From NCBI GenBank assembly GCA_021731045.1, contig JAKFYE010000007.1:40116-104115 (forward strand): a DNA stretch of 64,000 nt, given 5' to 3'. The notes beneath the pieces were generated by a model. It searched no databases. It worked only from the letters and a program-made list of their open reading frames with translations, and was not told the origin of the DNA. The DNA is from Bdellovibrionales bacterium. Lineage in GTDB: Bacteria; Bdellovibrionota; Bdellovibrionia; Bdellovibrionales; JAKFYE01. The position numbers were made by a program, and so were the translations under genes. Of the stretch, positions 1 to 9,337 are shown piece after piece; the first letter of the stretch is position 1; the number at the start of each line of letters is the position of its first letter.

Positions 1-285
1 CATATGTGGGAAGAAATTCGCCGCCTGATGTGGAACTATGTTGGAATTGTAAGATCAGACCGCCGTCTTGAAAGGGCTGAACATCGTTTAGAAAACCTCA
101 TGACCGAAGTCCGAGATTATTATTTTAATCTTAAAGTTCATCCAGATATTTTGGAACTACGGAACATCGCTCTGGTTGCCCACCTGACCGTGCAATGTGC
201 TCTCAAACGAAAAGAATCTCGGGGTATTCATTACAATATCGATCATCCGCAGCCACAAAATCCGGCGCGCGATACGGTTCTTTAA
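1..285 (+). CDS. nadB: L-aspartate oxidase, C-terminal fragment (cut by window start)
   Basis: This is the last 95 codons of a gene whose 5' part lies before the window; the frame is open to base 1. The protein has the helical C-terminal domain of the NadB/SdhA flavoprotein family: an N-terminal WEEIRRLMWNYVGIVR stretch, then ELRNIALVAHL, and a C-terminal arginine-rich segment with ESRGIHYNIDHP, which in NadB helps bind the dicarboxylate substrate. NadB oxidises L-aspartate to iminoaspartate in de novo NAD synthesis in the cytoplasm. The SRGxHYxxDHP tail favours NadB over succinate dehydrogenase flavoprotein. Its TAA stop shares bases 282-285 with the stop of the convergent lipoprotein gene. 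nadK lies about 22 kb downstream and is not linked to it. Confidence 0.9.
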   Translation, partial: HMWEEIRRLMWNYVGIVRSDRRLERAEHRLENLMTEVRDYYFNLKVHPDILELRNIALVAHLTVQCALKRKESRGIHYNIDHPQPQNPARDTVL

Positions 286-872
286 AAATTTAAAGTCGCT
301 GAACCTACTGGACCCGTAAGCGTCAATAAAGAAGGATTCGTTTCAGAAATGCTTGTTGGAACTAAAAATTTAATAATATATGGAGTGCCCCATTTTGTAT
401 GATCAGGATAGAGATCGCGAACTTCAGTAACGGAGTCGCTCATTTTTTGCACAGTTCCGGCATAACGCTTTCCCTCAACATCTAAAAAAATACGCCATAC
501 CGTATCGACTTTATGCAAGTTATCATCTTTGGCTTCCGGAGTATAAAAACTCATAAAAATTTTTGTTTCAGCTGCAGAAGATTTTTGTTGATATTCTCGC
601 TCGGCGATAACTTCGGCTTCTGTCCATTGAAAATTTGTTGCTTTACGAAGGGTTTGGGCCTCCCTTACTTTTGACGTCATCAGGGTGGCACGTACATCTA
701 TAGTGTTCACAAGGCCATCATATGTTTGCGTACTTTTTGAAACTTCCAGGATCGTCGATTTATAATCTGAGTCAGTAATATAAATACGTCGGTTACTATC
801 GATCGTCGAACAAGCCGAGAGTGAGAGCAAAAATAAAAAAATAAAACTTTTTAAACGAATTGTTTCAACCAC
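282..872 (-). CDS. Small predicted lipoprotein of unknown function
   Basis: A 196-residue protein with a lipoprotein signal: a short charged start, a hydrophobic run (FIFLFLLSLSAC) and a lipobox with Cys at about residue 21, so it should be lipidated and held in the envelope. The mature part is polar, without membrane segments or a motif I recognise. Its start lies inside the 3' end of the upstream hydrolase gene (22-bp overlap), so the two are probably co-transcribed and translationally coupled. The stop overlaps the nadB stop. I do not recognise the family. The exact start is reasonable because the signal peptide begins right after it. Confidence 0.75.
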   Translation of the reverse strand: MVETIRLKSFIFLFLLSLSACSTIDSNRRIYITDSDYKSTILEVSKSTQTYDGLVNTIDVRATLMTSKVREAQTLRKATNFQWTEAEVIAEREYQQKSSAAETKIFMSFYTPEAKDDNLHKVDTVWRIFLDVEGKRYAGTVQKMSDSVTEVRDLYPDHTKWGTPYIIKFLVPTSISETNPSLLTLTGPVGSATLNF

Positions 873-1687
873 GCCTTTAAATCTCCAAAAATATAATCGC
901 GACCTAATTCATTAAAAATTTCGTGATAATGTTCTTCGTATATTTTTAATTCTTTATGACTTGACGCTACTTTTTTAAAGAAGTTTTCAGAAGCCACTCG
1001 ACTCACGATGCGATCGTCACCAGCTAGTTGCATAAAAAATGGCAGTTTAATTCTACTACCCGATTTATTGCAAAACTCCATGGTGTTCACCATTTCTACA
1101 AATAACGCCGTGGAAATTCGGTCGTGCCGCAAAATATCGCGTTCATATTCTTCAACGACTTTTGTGTCGTGAGTAAGATCTTCGTATTTAACTTCATTGT
1201 GAAGTGTGAGGTTCGGCAGAATATTTGCCATAAACTTTCCCACTTTTTCCTTAAGTGCGGGAATCTGAACATTGATTCCAAACAATGGTGAGCTTAGACA
1301 TAAAGATTTTGCTCCCATATCTCCAAACTTAATTACAGTCGCCGTTGTTACAAGTCCGCCCATCGAATGACCAAGCAAAACTAATGGTTGATCAGGATTT
1401 TGTTTTTTTACAAATTCGACAAATGCTTTGAGATCTTCACAATAATCAGAAAAGGCGCGAACTACACCTCTCTTACCTTCGGATCTTCCGTGTCCTCTTA
1501 AATCCCAAACATAGAGGTCCCAGTCACCAGGCAGCATTCCTGTCGCCAATCGTGAATACGCCTCAGAATGTTCTCCCAATCCGTGAGTTACGACTAAAGT
1601 CCCGCGACCAGCCTCGCCCTTCCATGTTTGGTAGAAGAGTTCAAAATCGTTATAACCACGAAAGTAGCCTTCAGTCCGCTGAATCAT
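851..1687 (-). CDS. Alpha/beta hydrolase, monoacylglycerol lipase-like (Hydrolase_4 family)
   Basis: A 278-residue alpha/beta hydrolase of normal length for bacterial monoacylglycerol lipase or lysophospholipase relatives. The oxyanion-side motif HGLGEHSEAY (about 35-44) is typical of this family. The nucleophile elbow GHSMGG gives Ser108; the acid is Asp225 in AGDDRIV, and the catalytic His is His255 in YHEIFNE. WDLRGHGRSEG at 61-71 is the usual strand-4 signature. It has no signal peptide, so it probably acts in the cytoplasm on mono-acyl glycerols or lysolipids. Substrate is inferred from family only. The gene is upstream of, and overlaps, the small lipoprotein gene. Confidence 0.85.
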   Translation of the reverse strand: MIQRTEGYFRGYNDFELFYQTWKGEAGRGTLVVTHGLGEHSEAYSRLATGMLPGDWDLYVWDLRGHGRSEGKRGVVRAFSDYCEDLKAFVEFVKKQNPDQPLVLLGHSMGGLVTTATVIKFGDMGAKSLCLSSPLFGINVQIPALKEKVGKFMANILPNLTLHNEVKYEDLTHDTKVVEEYERDILRHDRISTALFVEMVNTMEFCNKSGSRIKLPFFMQLAGDDRIVSRVASENFFKKVASSHKELKIYEEHYHEIFNELGRDYIFGDLKAWLKQFV

Positions 1688-1747
1688 AATCCAGATTGTC
1701 TCGAGAGTAACGATTGTGAGTCAAGTGACATTGTCGTATTGGCCATA

Positions 1748-2320
1748 ATGAGTTATTCTTTGCGTATGGCTCATCTTTTGTTGTCTCGTAGTAAACTCTT
1801 TATGATCGTATTTTCATTTCTTCTTTGCGTTCAATCCACATTTGCTCAAGAAGAAAAAGACGAAGGAAAAGACAAAAAATTTGGGTCTATCTATGGAATC
1901 CATACAGGTCCACTTCTTCCAAATCAAATTCAAGGTATGACCGAAATCATGCCTGTCTGGGGAGTGCGCTACGGACTTCCTGTTCGCAAGGGTATGCTTG
2001 AAATGGGAGTCGCAAATGCGCGCGCTTACGGCGTCGAATATTACAATATTAGCGCAAGCATACGTGGCGATTACAATATTGATGATATGTACGCGCTGAT
2101 CTATGCGGGTATTGACTCCCATTATTATTCTCCTAACGGTGCTCCGTTTAACATGTATTTTGGTGCTCACGTCGGTGGCGGTTTTGCCGCTCATTTAGGA
2201 GACTTACTTTGGTTCCGTACGGATATGAAATTTAACGTGAATCCAGGCACCGCACTTTATATTGGTTTTGGACTTGAGTGGCGAATGGCCGCAGGTGAAG
2301 GCGCTGGCGAAGAAAAATAA
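1748..2320 (+). CDS. Exported protein, probably a small outer-membrane beta-barrel
   Basis: About 190 residues. The frame is open from 1628, but that part overlaps the divergent hydrolase gene, so I start at the ATG at 1748; the ATG at 1766 is equally possible and gives a compact signal peptide ending near CVQSTFA. No strong ribosome site is visible for either. The mature protein starts with an acidic/lysine stretch and then shows alternating aromatic and glycine residues (GIHTGPLLPNQ, YFGAHVGGGFAAHL, ALYIGFGLEWRM) like the strands of a small outer-membrane barrel. Unknown function. It ends 6 bp from the convergent addA stop. Confidence 0.6.
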   Translation: MSYSLRMAHLLLSRSKLFMIVFSFLLCVQSTFAQEEKDEGKDKKFGSIYGIHTGPLLPNQIQGMTEIMPVWGVRYGLPVRKGMLEMGVANARAYGVEYYNISASIRGDYNIDDMYALIYAGIDSHYYSPNGAPFNMYFGAHVGGGFAAHLGDLLWFRTDMKFNVNPGTALYIGFGLEWRMAAGEGAGEEK

Positions 2321-2326
2321 TTTCTC

Positions 2327-5300
2327 TCAAAGTTGATTTAACTTCAATTTCAGTTCATCAAAATCAGGCGCTTCAAACGTATGAATTTTTTGATGCATCG
2401 GGAACACCGCTGCTAGTTTAAATTCTCCTTCTACTCCGCTCATTTTAACCGCTAAAGCATATAGCGCCAATTGTTGTTGTGCTCGATACGAATATGAAGG
2501 ATCACCTGTTTTATAATCTACAATCCAAACTGTATTCTGGGTTTTCCCCCAAAGATCGATTTGTCCCTCTAAAGTTGTACGACCAAAGCGTGCAAGAAAA
2601 CCCCACTCCACCTCACCCTGCTCTATCAAGTGCTTAAGGGGTAGTGACTCTGATTTCAGCACAAAGTCCAAGGCTTGATGAGCAGACTTTTTGTCATCCG
2701 AGATATAAGAATTTATAAACTCGTCTGCTTTTTCAAAGCCATGATAATGAAGCGCTTCAAAAAGCTTATGCACTAAAGTTCCTTTAAGTGCTCTTTCAAC
2801 TCGGGCGGGCACGTTATCCAATAATGGTTTATTTATGAACGCGCCTTTTGGCTCCCATAAATCTAAAACTCGACTCACGGATATATTTTGTGTCGAAGAC
2901 AAGCTCCTCTCTTCAACTATTACGGGTGCCCGAACAGCTTGCGCGCGGTCTTGTCGTTTACGAATGATGTCTACCTGCCAAGCGGGGCCTTCAACCTTAT
3001 AAGTGTAAAAACTATTTTGAAACTTTCCGTATTCGAGCGGCCATTTCATCTTAGAAAACCAAGAATTTTCGTTTTTTCCTTCACTAAAAGATAAATAAAC
3101 GCGCTCCTTGGCTCGCGTAACAGCCACATAAAAAAGTCTTTCCGACTCTAGAACTTCCTGTTCTGATAAATATGTTCCATGAAGTTTTGCATTGAGCGGA
3201 GAAAGCGTCTTCAAATCTTCACCCATCGGCAGTTCACAACACCAAAGTCGTGAAGAGGGCTCAAACGTAAACGTTGAACGTTTGGAAGAATCTGGTTTCG
3301 CGTCCATTTTAGGAATAAAAACATAATCAAATTGCAAACCTTTCGACATATGAATGGTCATAAGATTTACACGATTAGGTTCAAATGCCGGAGATGCGTC
3401 TACATCTCCACTAAACTCATCAAGACTCATTGTTTTCTGACTGTTTTTTATAAAATTAAGAATATGAAAACCTGCACGACGTGATTCTTCTCGCAAACGA
3501 AAAAGAAATTTCCATATGTTCGACTCTCGCTGCCCCGTGGAATCATGATAGTGCGAAACGTCGACGAGTCCTGATCGGATCATCATATTTTCAAAAGCTG
3601 CAATGACTCCATCTTTTTGAGATTCAATCAAAGATCGTCGTAATTCATCAAGAGCATACTCACCGTCAGATACTTTAGCTATGTAACTCCACAAACTGCC
3701 ATTTTCTTTTTCCTTACTCTTAGTGCGGGCAAAATCCACAATCGTTTGATCTGGAAGGCGAAACCACGGAGAGCGTAAAACCTCAACTAAGTTGTCGTTA
3801 TCATGAGGATTGACCAAAAATTTTAATAACGACACTAAATCTAAAATTTCCCGACGATTAAAAAATCCACTCGCCGCATGCACTTGCGTGGCGATTCCAA
3901 ACTGATTTAAATGTTGGGCTATTGATTTTAAAGTCGAATTCTTTCTTGATAAAATACATATCTTTTCTAAAGTTACACCGTGTGATTGAAGATCCTGTAT
4001 TTGCTTTGCGATAAAATTGAACTCTTCGAGTTCATCCGCGGCCTTTCCAAATATGGCGGCACATTTACTCGAATCAAACGCCCCCTCCTCTTTCGGTAGC
4101 ATAGGCGCAAAGCCAACGCCGAAATCTTGTACCAAATCGTTTAAAAAAAGCAACAGTTCGGGAGTCGAGCGATAATTCCGGTTAAGCAATTCTTTTCGTC
4201 CTCCAAGCGCGAGGATTTCTTTTTCTTTATCGACAAAAACTTCAGATCTTGCACCACGAAAAAAATAAATACTCTGCTGGGGATCTCCCACCACAAGATG
4301 AGGGCGTTGCCCGCGCATTAAGTTTAACAATTCGACTTGGAGTGGGCTGGTATCTTGAAATTCATCAATAAGCCAATAATCCCACTCTTTAGAAAAAGCG
4401 TCTGCAATTGCAGGCAGTTCTTTTAGCAACTGAAGACTCAAAAGCTCTAAGTCATCGATTTCAATTCGACCCGTGCGCATTTTTTCTTTCATCAAAATAT
4501 CGGCGTACTCTCGGGTTAAAGCCTGAAGTTCTTGGTAACGCAAAGAAAATATTTCTAGATTTTCGAGTTTAAACATTTCATTATCGATATTTTTTACTTT
4601 ATCTAAAACCTGTGCGGTTCGAAGATTTAACTCTTCACTCACCGGAGGTTTTGTTTTTGAGTACGCAGGCTTGCGTCGACCTTCGTAACACATGCTCAGA
4701 TACTTTTGATTCTTAAAAAAGTCAGGAAGCGCTTTCGAAAGGGCTTCTAGAAATGTCGCAAGTTCCGTCCAATCCGCCTTCGTTGTTTCTTTATTAATAT
4801 CTTGGGATAATTCTAGGCATTCGTATGCCAATATCCGCATATAATCTGTAATTGCGGATTTGAGCGAAACAATCGTGTGCGCAGAAGTTTCGGGAGCAAA
4901 ACGTAAAGCTTTTTCTATGTCTCGCACCCTTTGCGTGATCACATTAAAACCTAAAAGTTTTAAAAGCTCTTCATATTTTTGACTTTCGTATAAAAGTGGA
5001 CGTAGAATTTTTTTAGAGCGCCGCATGGAGTCGCCTGAATCTAAAAAAGAAAAACCTGGGTCTAAGCCAATCTGCGATCCAAATCGGTGTAGAAGTAAAT
5101 GCAAGACTCCATGTATAGTTGAAATATGAAGTTCACGTTGCGATAGAAAAAACTGAAGTAGTTCCGGATTATTCTTTGTTTGTCCTTCTCGTAGAAGGCG
5201 TTCGCGCAACTCTTGCGTTGATTTACGAGTAAAAGTAGTCACGATCATTTTTGGAAATCGGCCATTAATTTTATGAAACTCTTCAGCCGAAGACACAACA

Positions 5301-5410
5301 TGATTTACCAATGTTGTCGTCTTGCCGGCTCCTGCGCCTGCTCTATAAATAATATTTTCTAGTTCAAATGGGGCGCGCGACATATTTGGTTCCATTGACA
5401 ACGAGGACAT
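2327..5410 (-). CDS. addA: AddA-like helicase-nuclease (UvrD/RecB superfamily 1A)
   Basis: A 1027-residue UvrD-type helicase with a C-terminal RecB-family nuclease. Walker A is AGAGAGKTTTL with Lys30. Walker B is LIDEFQD near 347. Further on are the QQSIYFFRGAR box and VNLMTIHMSKGLQFDYVFIP (motif V region). The last 150 residues hold the nuclease motifs: GTLVHKLFE, GQIDLWG, WIVDYKTG (near 965) and QQQLALYALA. With the upstream partner it should form the AddAB helicase-nuclease that processes double-strand breaks for RecA loading. The start is uncertain: ATGs at 5410, 5395 and 5383 all fit, the last preceded by a GGA at good distance. It overlaps the end of addB by 25-52 bp, which implies coupling. 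Confidence 0.85.
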   Translation of the reverse strand: MSSLSMEPNMSRAPFELENIIYRAGAGAGKTTTLVNHVVSSAEEFHKINGRFPKMIVTTFTRKSTQELRERLLREGQTKNNPELLQFFLSQRELHISTIHGVLHLLLHRFGSQIGLDPGFSFLDSGDSMRRSKKILRPLLYESQKYEELLKLLGFNVITQRVRDIEKALRFAPETSAHTIVSLKSAITDYMRILAYECLELSQDINKETTKADWTELATFLEALSKALPDFFKNQKYLSMCYEGRRKPAYSKTKPPVSEELNLRTAQVLDKVKNIDNEMFKLENLEIFSLRYQELQALTREYADILMKEKMRTGRIEIDDLELLSLQLLKELPAIADAFSKEWDYWLIDEFQDTSPLQVELLNLMRGQRPHLVVGDPQQSIYFFRGARSEVFVDKEKEILALGGRKELLNRNYRSTPELLLFLNDLVQDFGVGFAPMLPKEEGAFDSSKCAAIFGKAADELEEFNFIAKQIQDLQSHGVTLEKICILSRKNSTLKSIAQHLNQFGIATQVHAASGFFNRREILDLVSLLKFLVNPHDNDNLVEVLRSPWFRLPDQTIVDFARTKSKEKENGSLWSYIAKVSDGEYALDELRRSLIESQKDGVIAAFENMMIRSGLVDVSHYHDSTGQRESNIWKFLFRLREESRRAGFHILNFIKNSQKTMSLDEFSGDVDASPAFEPNRVNLMTIHMSKGLQFDYVFIPKMDAKPDSSKRSTFTFEPSSRLWCCELPMGEDLKTLSPLNAKLHGTYLSEQEVLESERLFYVAVTRAKERVYLSFSEGKNENSWFSKMKWPLEYGKFQNSFYTYKVEGPAWQVDIIRKRQDRAQAVRAPVIVEERSLSSTQNISVSRVLDLWEPKGAFINKPLLDNVPARVERALKGTLVHKLFEALHYHGFEKADEFINSYISDDKKSAHQALDFVLKSESLPLKHLIEQGEVEWGFLARFGRTTLEGQIDLWGKTQNTVWIVDYKTGDPSYSYRAQQQLALYALAVKMSGVEGEFKLAAVFPMHQKIHTFEAPDFDELKLKLNQL

Positions 5411-8112
5411 TTTTCTGGCTCAAACGGGTTGGGTTGAAACTCCCCTTTTTCTATGCCTTCGAGTACAGTTTTAATTTTCAACTTAAGCAATTCATAAAAT
5501 TCATTTTTTTCTTCAATTGAAATTTTATTTTTACCAACTTTTTCAAGGTCAACAAGAGCGTCCCCTCCTTCAATCTGCTTAAAGCCATAATTTCGATCCA
5601 TAGTTCGACTCACATAATAAGATGCCCCGACAACATCTTGAAGTCCTAAAGAGGTCAGACCTTTTTCTACAGCCATAGCGTAAAGTCCTAACTGCAATTT
5701 GTTGTTCTCCAACCAGCTATTGTATTGTCGTAACTCGGTACCACTGGACTTATAATCGAGAATAACAGCATGGCCTTTATGATCAGTATCTATGCGATCA
5801 ATAAATCCTTTAAAGCCGATGGTCTCAGAAGAACCTTCACGTTCAAAGTTTAAATTATTTTTATTAATGAAACCTTGTACATCAGCTTCGCATAAAACCG
5901 TACGGGTTTGTGGAAAGCGTGCGCGCCAAGATTTTTCAAAATTTAAAAAACGAAGTCCCAGCTCAACAAGTTTAGCTTTAAGAAACTTCCAGGTGCGCTC
6001 ATCTCCAAACTCGGCTTTAATTTCTAAACGCCCGTCTTCTAAAAATTGACCTATTTCGCTTTCGTTATAGTCGTAACGAAATTCTTGACTCAGTAATTTT
6101 TCAAATAACTTATGGATCAATCGTCCTCGGGTTGAGTTATCTACGTCTAAATCTAAATCCGGCTGGTCCAAAAGTTTATAAAGACGTTTGGAAGCAAAAA
6201 TAAATGGGCATTTTAGATAATCTTCGATAGAGCTCGGAGATAAATGATCCGTTTGGTTTTGCGCAAAACCCGGCTCGGTGATTTCACCTAAATCGGCACG
6301 AATGCGGCTGGTCCAATGTTGCGTTTGCGGTTGATTTAAATTTCGTGATTTTGCAATCTCCTCCAGCTCCAGCTGTTGAAGCGCATCCCACCGGGAAAGA
6401 CGTGGGCTATCAATGACCTCGAGCTCGTCTTTACTCCTCGTCTTCAAAGCTTCTTCCAGCCAAAGGAGTGATGGTGATAACGTATCGCCATTAAAATCCG
6501 TCGTCGGAAACGAAAGCACCGCCTGTTTTTGACCGCCGATAAACCACCGCGCTTTAAAATCAAGACGGCTGTTATCAGTATTAGGAAATAAAAAACCTGT
6601 TAGAGCTTGAATCGACTGCGTCTCTCCTAGGTCCAAACGTTGCATTTGGTAGGCACGCAATTCAGAATCAGAAAGACCTAAAAAAAATACGGCTTCGACA
6701 TCTAAATCCTCGGCCGAATCGAGCCCCACGCAATGAACTCCTACATCTATTTTTTCAGCTATCAGATCCGATCTTTGCAGCAGACTCGTTAAATAACTGA
6801 CCCAGCCTCGAGAAGGCAAAACCACGTGATCGGGACCATCACGGTAAATGAGACTCACCACTTTTTCTAAGTGCTCCATATGACCAGCTTCGGGCCACAA
6901 AGAAAGCGAAGCGACGATAAATTCTCTTTTAGTCATGTTTTTTTTAGTCATAAATGGTCGACTCAAAACCAATTGCGCGATTTCAGGTGAACGCTCTAAA
7001 TCCTCGTTCCCATATATTCGCGAATAAAGGGTTTTAAACCGATCAAACTTAACCGTGACATTTTCTTGTTGAGAGAAAAGTGCCTGTTCAAGATCTTCGG
7101 AGTTGACTTCAATAGTCCGTAATTTAAGTTCCGACATCCAAACGCCAATATCGGGTAAATCAGATAAAATTGTTCCTCGCTCTCCGCGGAGAGGAATGCC
7201 CTCCTGAAGAAAATATTGATCCAAACATCTCCAGTAATACTTAATATTTGGAGCCACGATAGCGATTTTATCTGGTGCAATTCCCTTTTCTATCCATTCT
7301 CGAACTTGTCCGGTCACATCCTTAACTTCAGATAGCATCGTAGCAAAACGTCGAACTTCGATATTAGGTTGTGGGATACTTAGAGTTTTAGTTGAGGATT
7401 CTTGAACAAAATCAAACGTGCGATAAGGTTGCAAAAGTCTTTCATATTGCTTTGACGATAATTGCGGCGACAAAATCGTCACATCCAAGCGTCGCGATAA
7501 CTGCAAAACAATTTCGGCTTCTAATGAATTTAAATCGGGGCCTAGATCTATAACAAGGTTTTGTGACCAAAATCCTTTTTCGACTAGAATTTCAGCGTTG
7601 CCACTGGCTAGCAAACTTGAAATCCAAGCTTGGGGCAAAAGATTGCGAGATCGAAACTCATTCCATAATTTCTCAGCTTCAACAAACCACTCTCCCCAAC
7701 GCATATAACTTTCAATATGAATTCGAAACCAGTCTCCCATCCGGTCATGACATGCCGGGTGACTGAGAACACTCGCAAAATGAGTCATAAACTCAAACAT
7801 TTTTAAACCCGCACCGGAAGTTTTAGACCATGGGGCCTCGCTCTTTTCCAACCATTCTGATATTAAATGCACGGACAAATCTTGAGAAATATGTGCAATC
7901 TGTGGATAACCTCGAAAAAATAACTTTCTCCACAATTCACTCGCACGAAGAACTGCGTTTTCAGGAATAAAGTTTGCGGTCTCTAAACATTTTTTTTGCA
8001 ATGTCAGTTTTGATTTTAAGTCTGATACAATCCACGTCGTTGTATGAGGATTATACGTCTTAAAAATATCAGCTCGTTGTTGAGGATGTGTGAACGTGTG
8101 TCTTGTTAGCAT
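5359..8112 (-). CDS. addB: AddB-like nuclease subunit with Fe-S cysteines, no Walker A
   Basis: A 917-residue partner of the helicase gene that follows it. The C-terminal third is a PD-(D/E)XK nuclease: GRLIHKLFEKLL, GFKGFIDRIDTD, VILDYKSSG (near 786) and LQLGLYAMAVE. One cysteine precedes the nuclease (DYLKCPF, near 634) and three close it (Cys902, Cys905, Cys911 in CPRCQWNQIC), the arrangement that binds the iron-sulfur cluster in AddB proteins. The N-terminal half should be a degenerate helicase: I see no GxGKT loop in the first 100 residues, so ATP hydrolysis would be left to AddA. The call rests on motifs, size and gene order; an ATP-dependent exonuclease of another subtype is possible but less likely. 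Confidence 0.8.
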   Translation of the reverse strand: MLTRHTFTHPQQRADIFKTYNPHTTTWIVSDLKSKLTLQKKCLETANFIPENAVLRASELWRKLFFRGYPQIAHISQDLSVHLISEWLEKSEAPWSKTSGAGLKMFEFMTHFASVLSHPACHDRMGDWFRIHIESYMRWGEWFVEAEKLWNEFRSRNLLPQAWISSLLASGNAEILVEKGFWSQNLVIDLGPDLNSLEAEIVLQLSRRLDVTILSPQLSSKQYERLLQPYRTFDFVQESSTKTLSIPQPNIEVRRFATMLSEVKDVTGQVREWIEKGIAPDKIAIVAPNIKYYWRCLDQYFLQEGIPLRGERGTILSDLPDIGVWMSELKLRTIEVNSEDLEQALFSQQENVTVKFDRFKTLYSRIYGNEDLERSPEIAQLVLSRPFMTKKNMTKREFIVASLSLWPEAGHMEHLEKVVSLIYRDGPDHVVLPSRGWVSYLTSLLQRSDLIAEKIDVGVHCVGLDSAEDLDVEAVFFLGLSDSELRAYQMQRLDLGETQSIQALTGFLFPNTDNSRLDFKARWFIGGQKQAVLSFPTTDFNGDTLSPSLLWLEEALKTRSKDELEVIDSPRLSRWDALQQLELEEIAKSRNLNQPQTQHWTSRIRADLGEITEPGFAQNQTDHLSPSSIEDYLKCPFIFASKRLYKLLDQPDLDLDVDNSTRGRLIHKLFEKLLSQEFRYDYNESEIGQFLEDGRLEIKAEFGDERTWKFLKAKLVELGLRFLNFEKSWRARFPQTRTVLCEADVQGFINKNNLNFEREGSSETIGFKGFIDRIDTDHKGHAVILDYKSSGTELRQYNSWLENNKLQLGLYAMAVEKGLTSLGLQDVVGASYYVSRTMDRNYGFKQIEGGDALVDLEKVGKNKISIEEKNEFYELLKLKIKTVLEGIEKGEFQPNPFEPEKCPRCQWNQICRAPHLN

Positions 8113-8199
8113 TAGGTAGTAAGAATAGGATGCATCTTTAGATTAGTCTATTTTTATGCACGGCAAATTTTTTTGAAAGAACATCTCGCAACGCAGATC

Positions 8200-8230
8200 T
8201 AAACTTAACTATCGGCGTTGTTTAAGTTTA
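8200..8230 (-). terminator. Inverted repeat at the 3' end of the first PorV-like gene
   Basis: TAAACTTAA at 8200-8208 is the exact reverse complement of TTAAGTTTA at 8222-8230, with a 13-base loop that contains the stop codon of the gene ending at 8209. There is no T-run directly after it, so it may protect the 3' end of the mRNA or slow RNA polymerase rather than act as a classic terminator. Confidence 0.3.
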
Positions 8231-9330
8231 CGGCTATCGCCGCCTTTTAGAAATCCAAAATTAGGATTTAAACCTAATTCTAAGCTTCCCTGTAGAATAT
8301 AACGACGATCTTCATGTTGACCCGGATACTCACCAAGTTCAACCCCGTAAGTTGCAGCATCAAGTTTAATAAACCCTAAATCGACCCCTGCACCCATCGT
8401 ATAATAACCCTGGTTGAAACCGCCGCGAATAGAAATGATCGGCAAATCAAATTCAATTCCAAAATGAAGTTTTTTGCCCAAAGCCTCATCGGAACGATTG
8501 GCATATTTGAAATCCATTGCGGGTCGAATATCAACCCCAGGTAAATCTATTGTTAATCCAAAACCTGCTATCATTTCGTCACGAATCATTGGGGGTGCCC
8601 GTGCACCAAAATCTTGAGTGAACGAAGTGTATCCCATATTTTTCCAAACAAAGCTAAAAGTAGGTTTAACTGGCAACGGAAGTGTCAGATTCATTCCATA
8701 ATCAACAGCATAACCAGTACCACGATTGTTAATTTGATCCTGTAATTCGGATGAGGATAAATTCGCAAGTGTACTCACCCCAATTGGAAACGCGGAACCA
8801 ATACGCGTAATTCTTTTACCCACCACGCCGACCGAAAGAAGATTCGGAGCGAGATCAAACGCAAAACCTAAAGCCGCGCCGTAGTCATTAATAAAATTAA
8901 CATTCATGTTAGGATAGGCAGGATTCGAAAGATACGCAGAACCCGTTAAACTGTCATATGCAGCAACGCCTAAGTACGGCACGGTAAATGCTGTTTTAGC
9001 TCCGCCACCAATCCAAATATTTTTACCAAAAAGTGATTTTACTTGTGTCGCAAAAGCGGTGGTACCGGCATCTGCATCTGCAAATCCTTGGTAGGAATCG
9101 TAAACATCTTCACCGTTTACTCCCGCGTACATATTTGCAATCGACCAATTAATGCCTTCAACTTTAGCAAGACCCGCAGGATTATAAAATAAAGAATCTT
9201 TATCTGCGACCACTGCCGTGTAGGCATTTCCCATTCCAAGCGCACGTACCGACGTGTTCATTTCCAAAAGCTCTGCCGCTTTCGAAATATTCGCACTTAA
9301 AATAAGAAAAAAACTTAATACAAACTTCAA
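8209..9330 (-). CDS. PorV/FadL-like outer-membrane protein, paralogue 1
   Basis: A 373-residue exported barrel. It has a signal peptide (MKFVLSFFLILSANISKA) and then the family start signature SVRALGMGNAYTAVVADKDS followed by LFYNPAGLA, as in PorV-like and FadL-type outer-membrane proteins. The rest shows alternating strands and Gly/aromatic turns. Near the C-terminus is DAATYGVELGEYPGQHEDRR, a motif shared with the other two paralogues here. A basic tail (GGDSRKLKQRR) follows the last strand, which is unusual for a barrel that should end in an aromatic residue. It is the last gene of a three-gene unit (7-bp gap to the lipoprotein gene). Substrate unknown. Confidence 0.75.
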   Translation of the reverse strand: MKFVLSFFLILSANISKAAELLEMNTSVRALGMGNAYTAVVADKDSLFYNPAGLAKVEGINWSIANMYAGVNGEDVYDSYQGFADADAGTTAFATQVKSLFGKNIWIGGGAKTAFTVPYLGVAAYDSLTGSAYLSNPAYPNMNVNFINDYGAALGFAFDLAPNLLSVGVVGKRITRIGSAFPIGVSTLANLSSSELQDQINNRGTGYAVDYGMNLTLPLPVKPTFSFVWKNMGYTSFTQDFGARAPPMIRDEMIAGFGLTIDLPGVDIRPAMDFKYANRSDEALGKKLHFGIEFDLPIISIRGGFNQGYYTMGAGVDLGFIKLDAATYGVELGEYPGQHEDRRYILQGSLELGLNPNFGFLKGGDSRKLKQRR

Positions 9331-9337
9331 CTACACC

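Noticed and set aside
1814..2194. Minus-strand frame of 126 codons opposite the small exported protein gene
   Set aside because: The plus frame has the signal peptide and barrel pattern; the minus frame has none.
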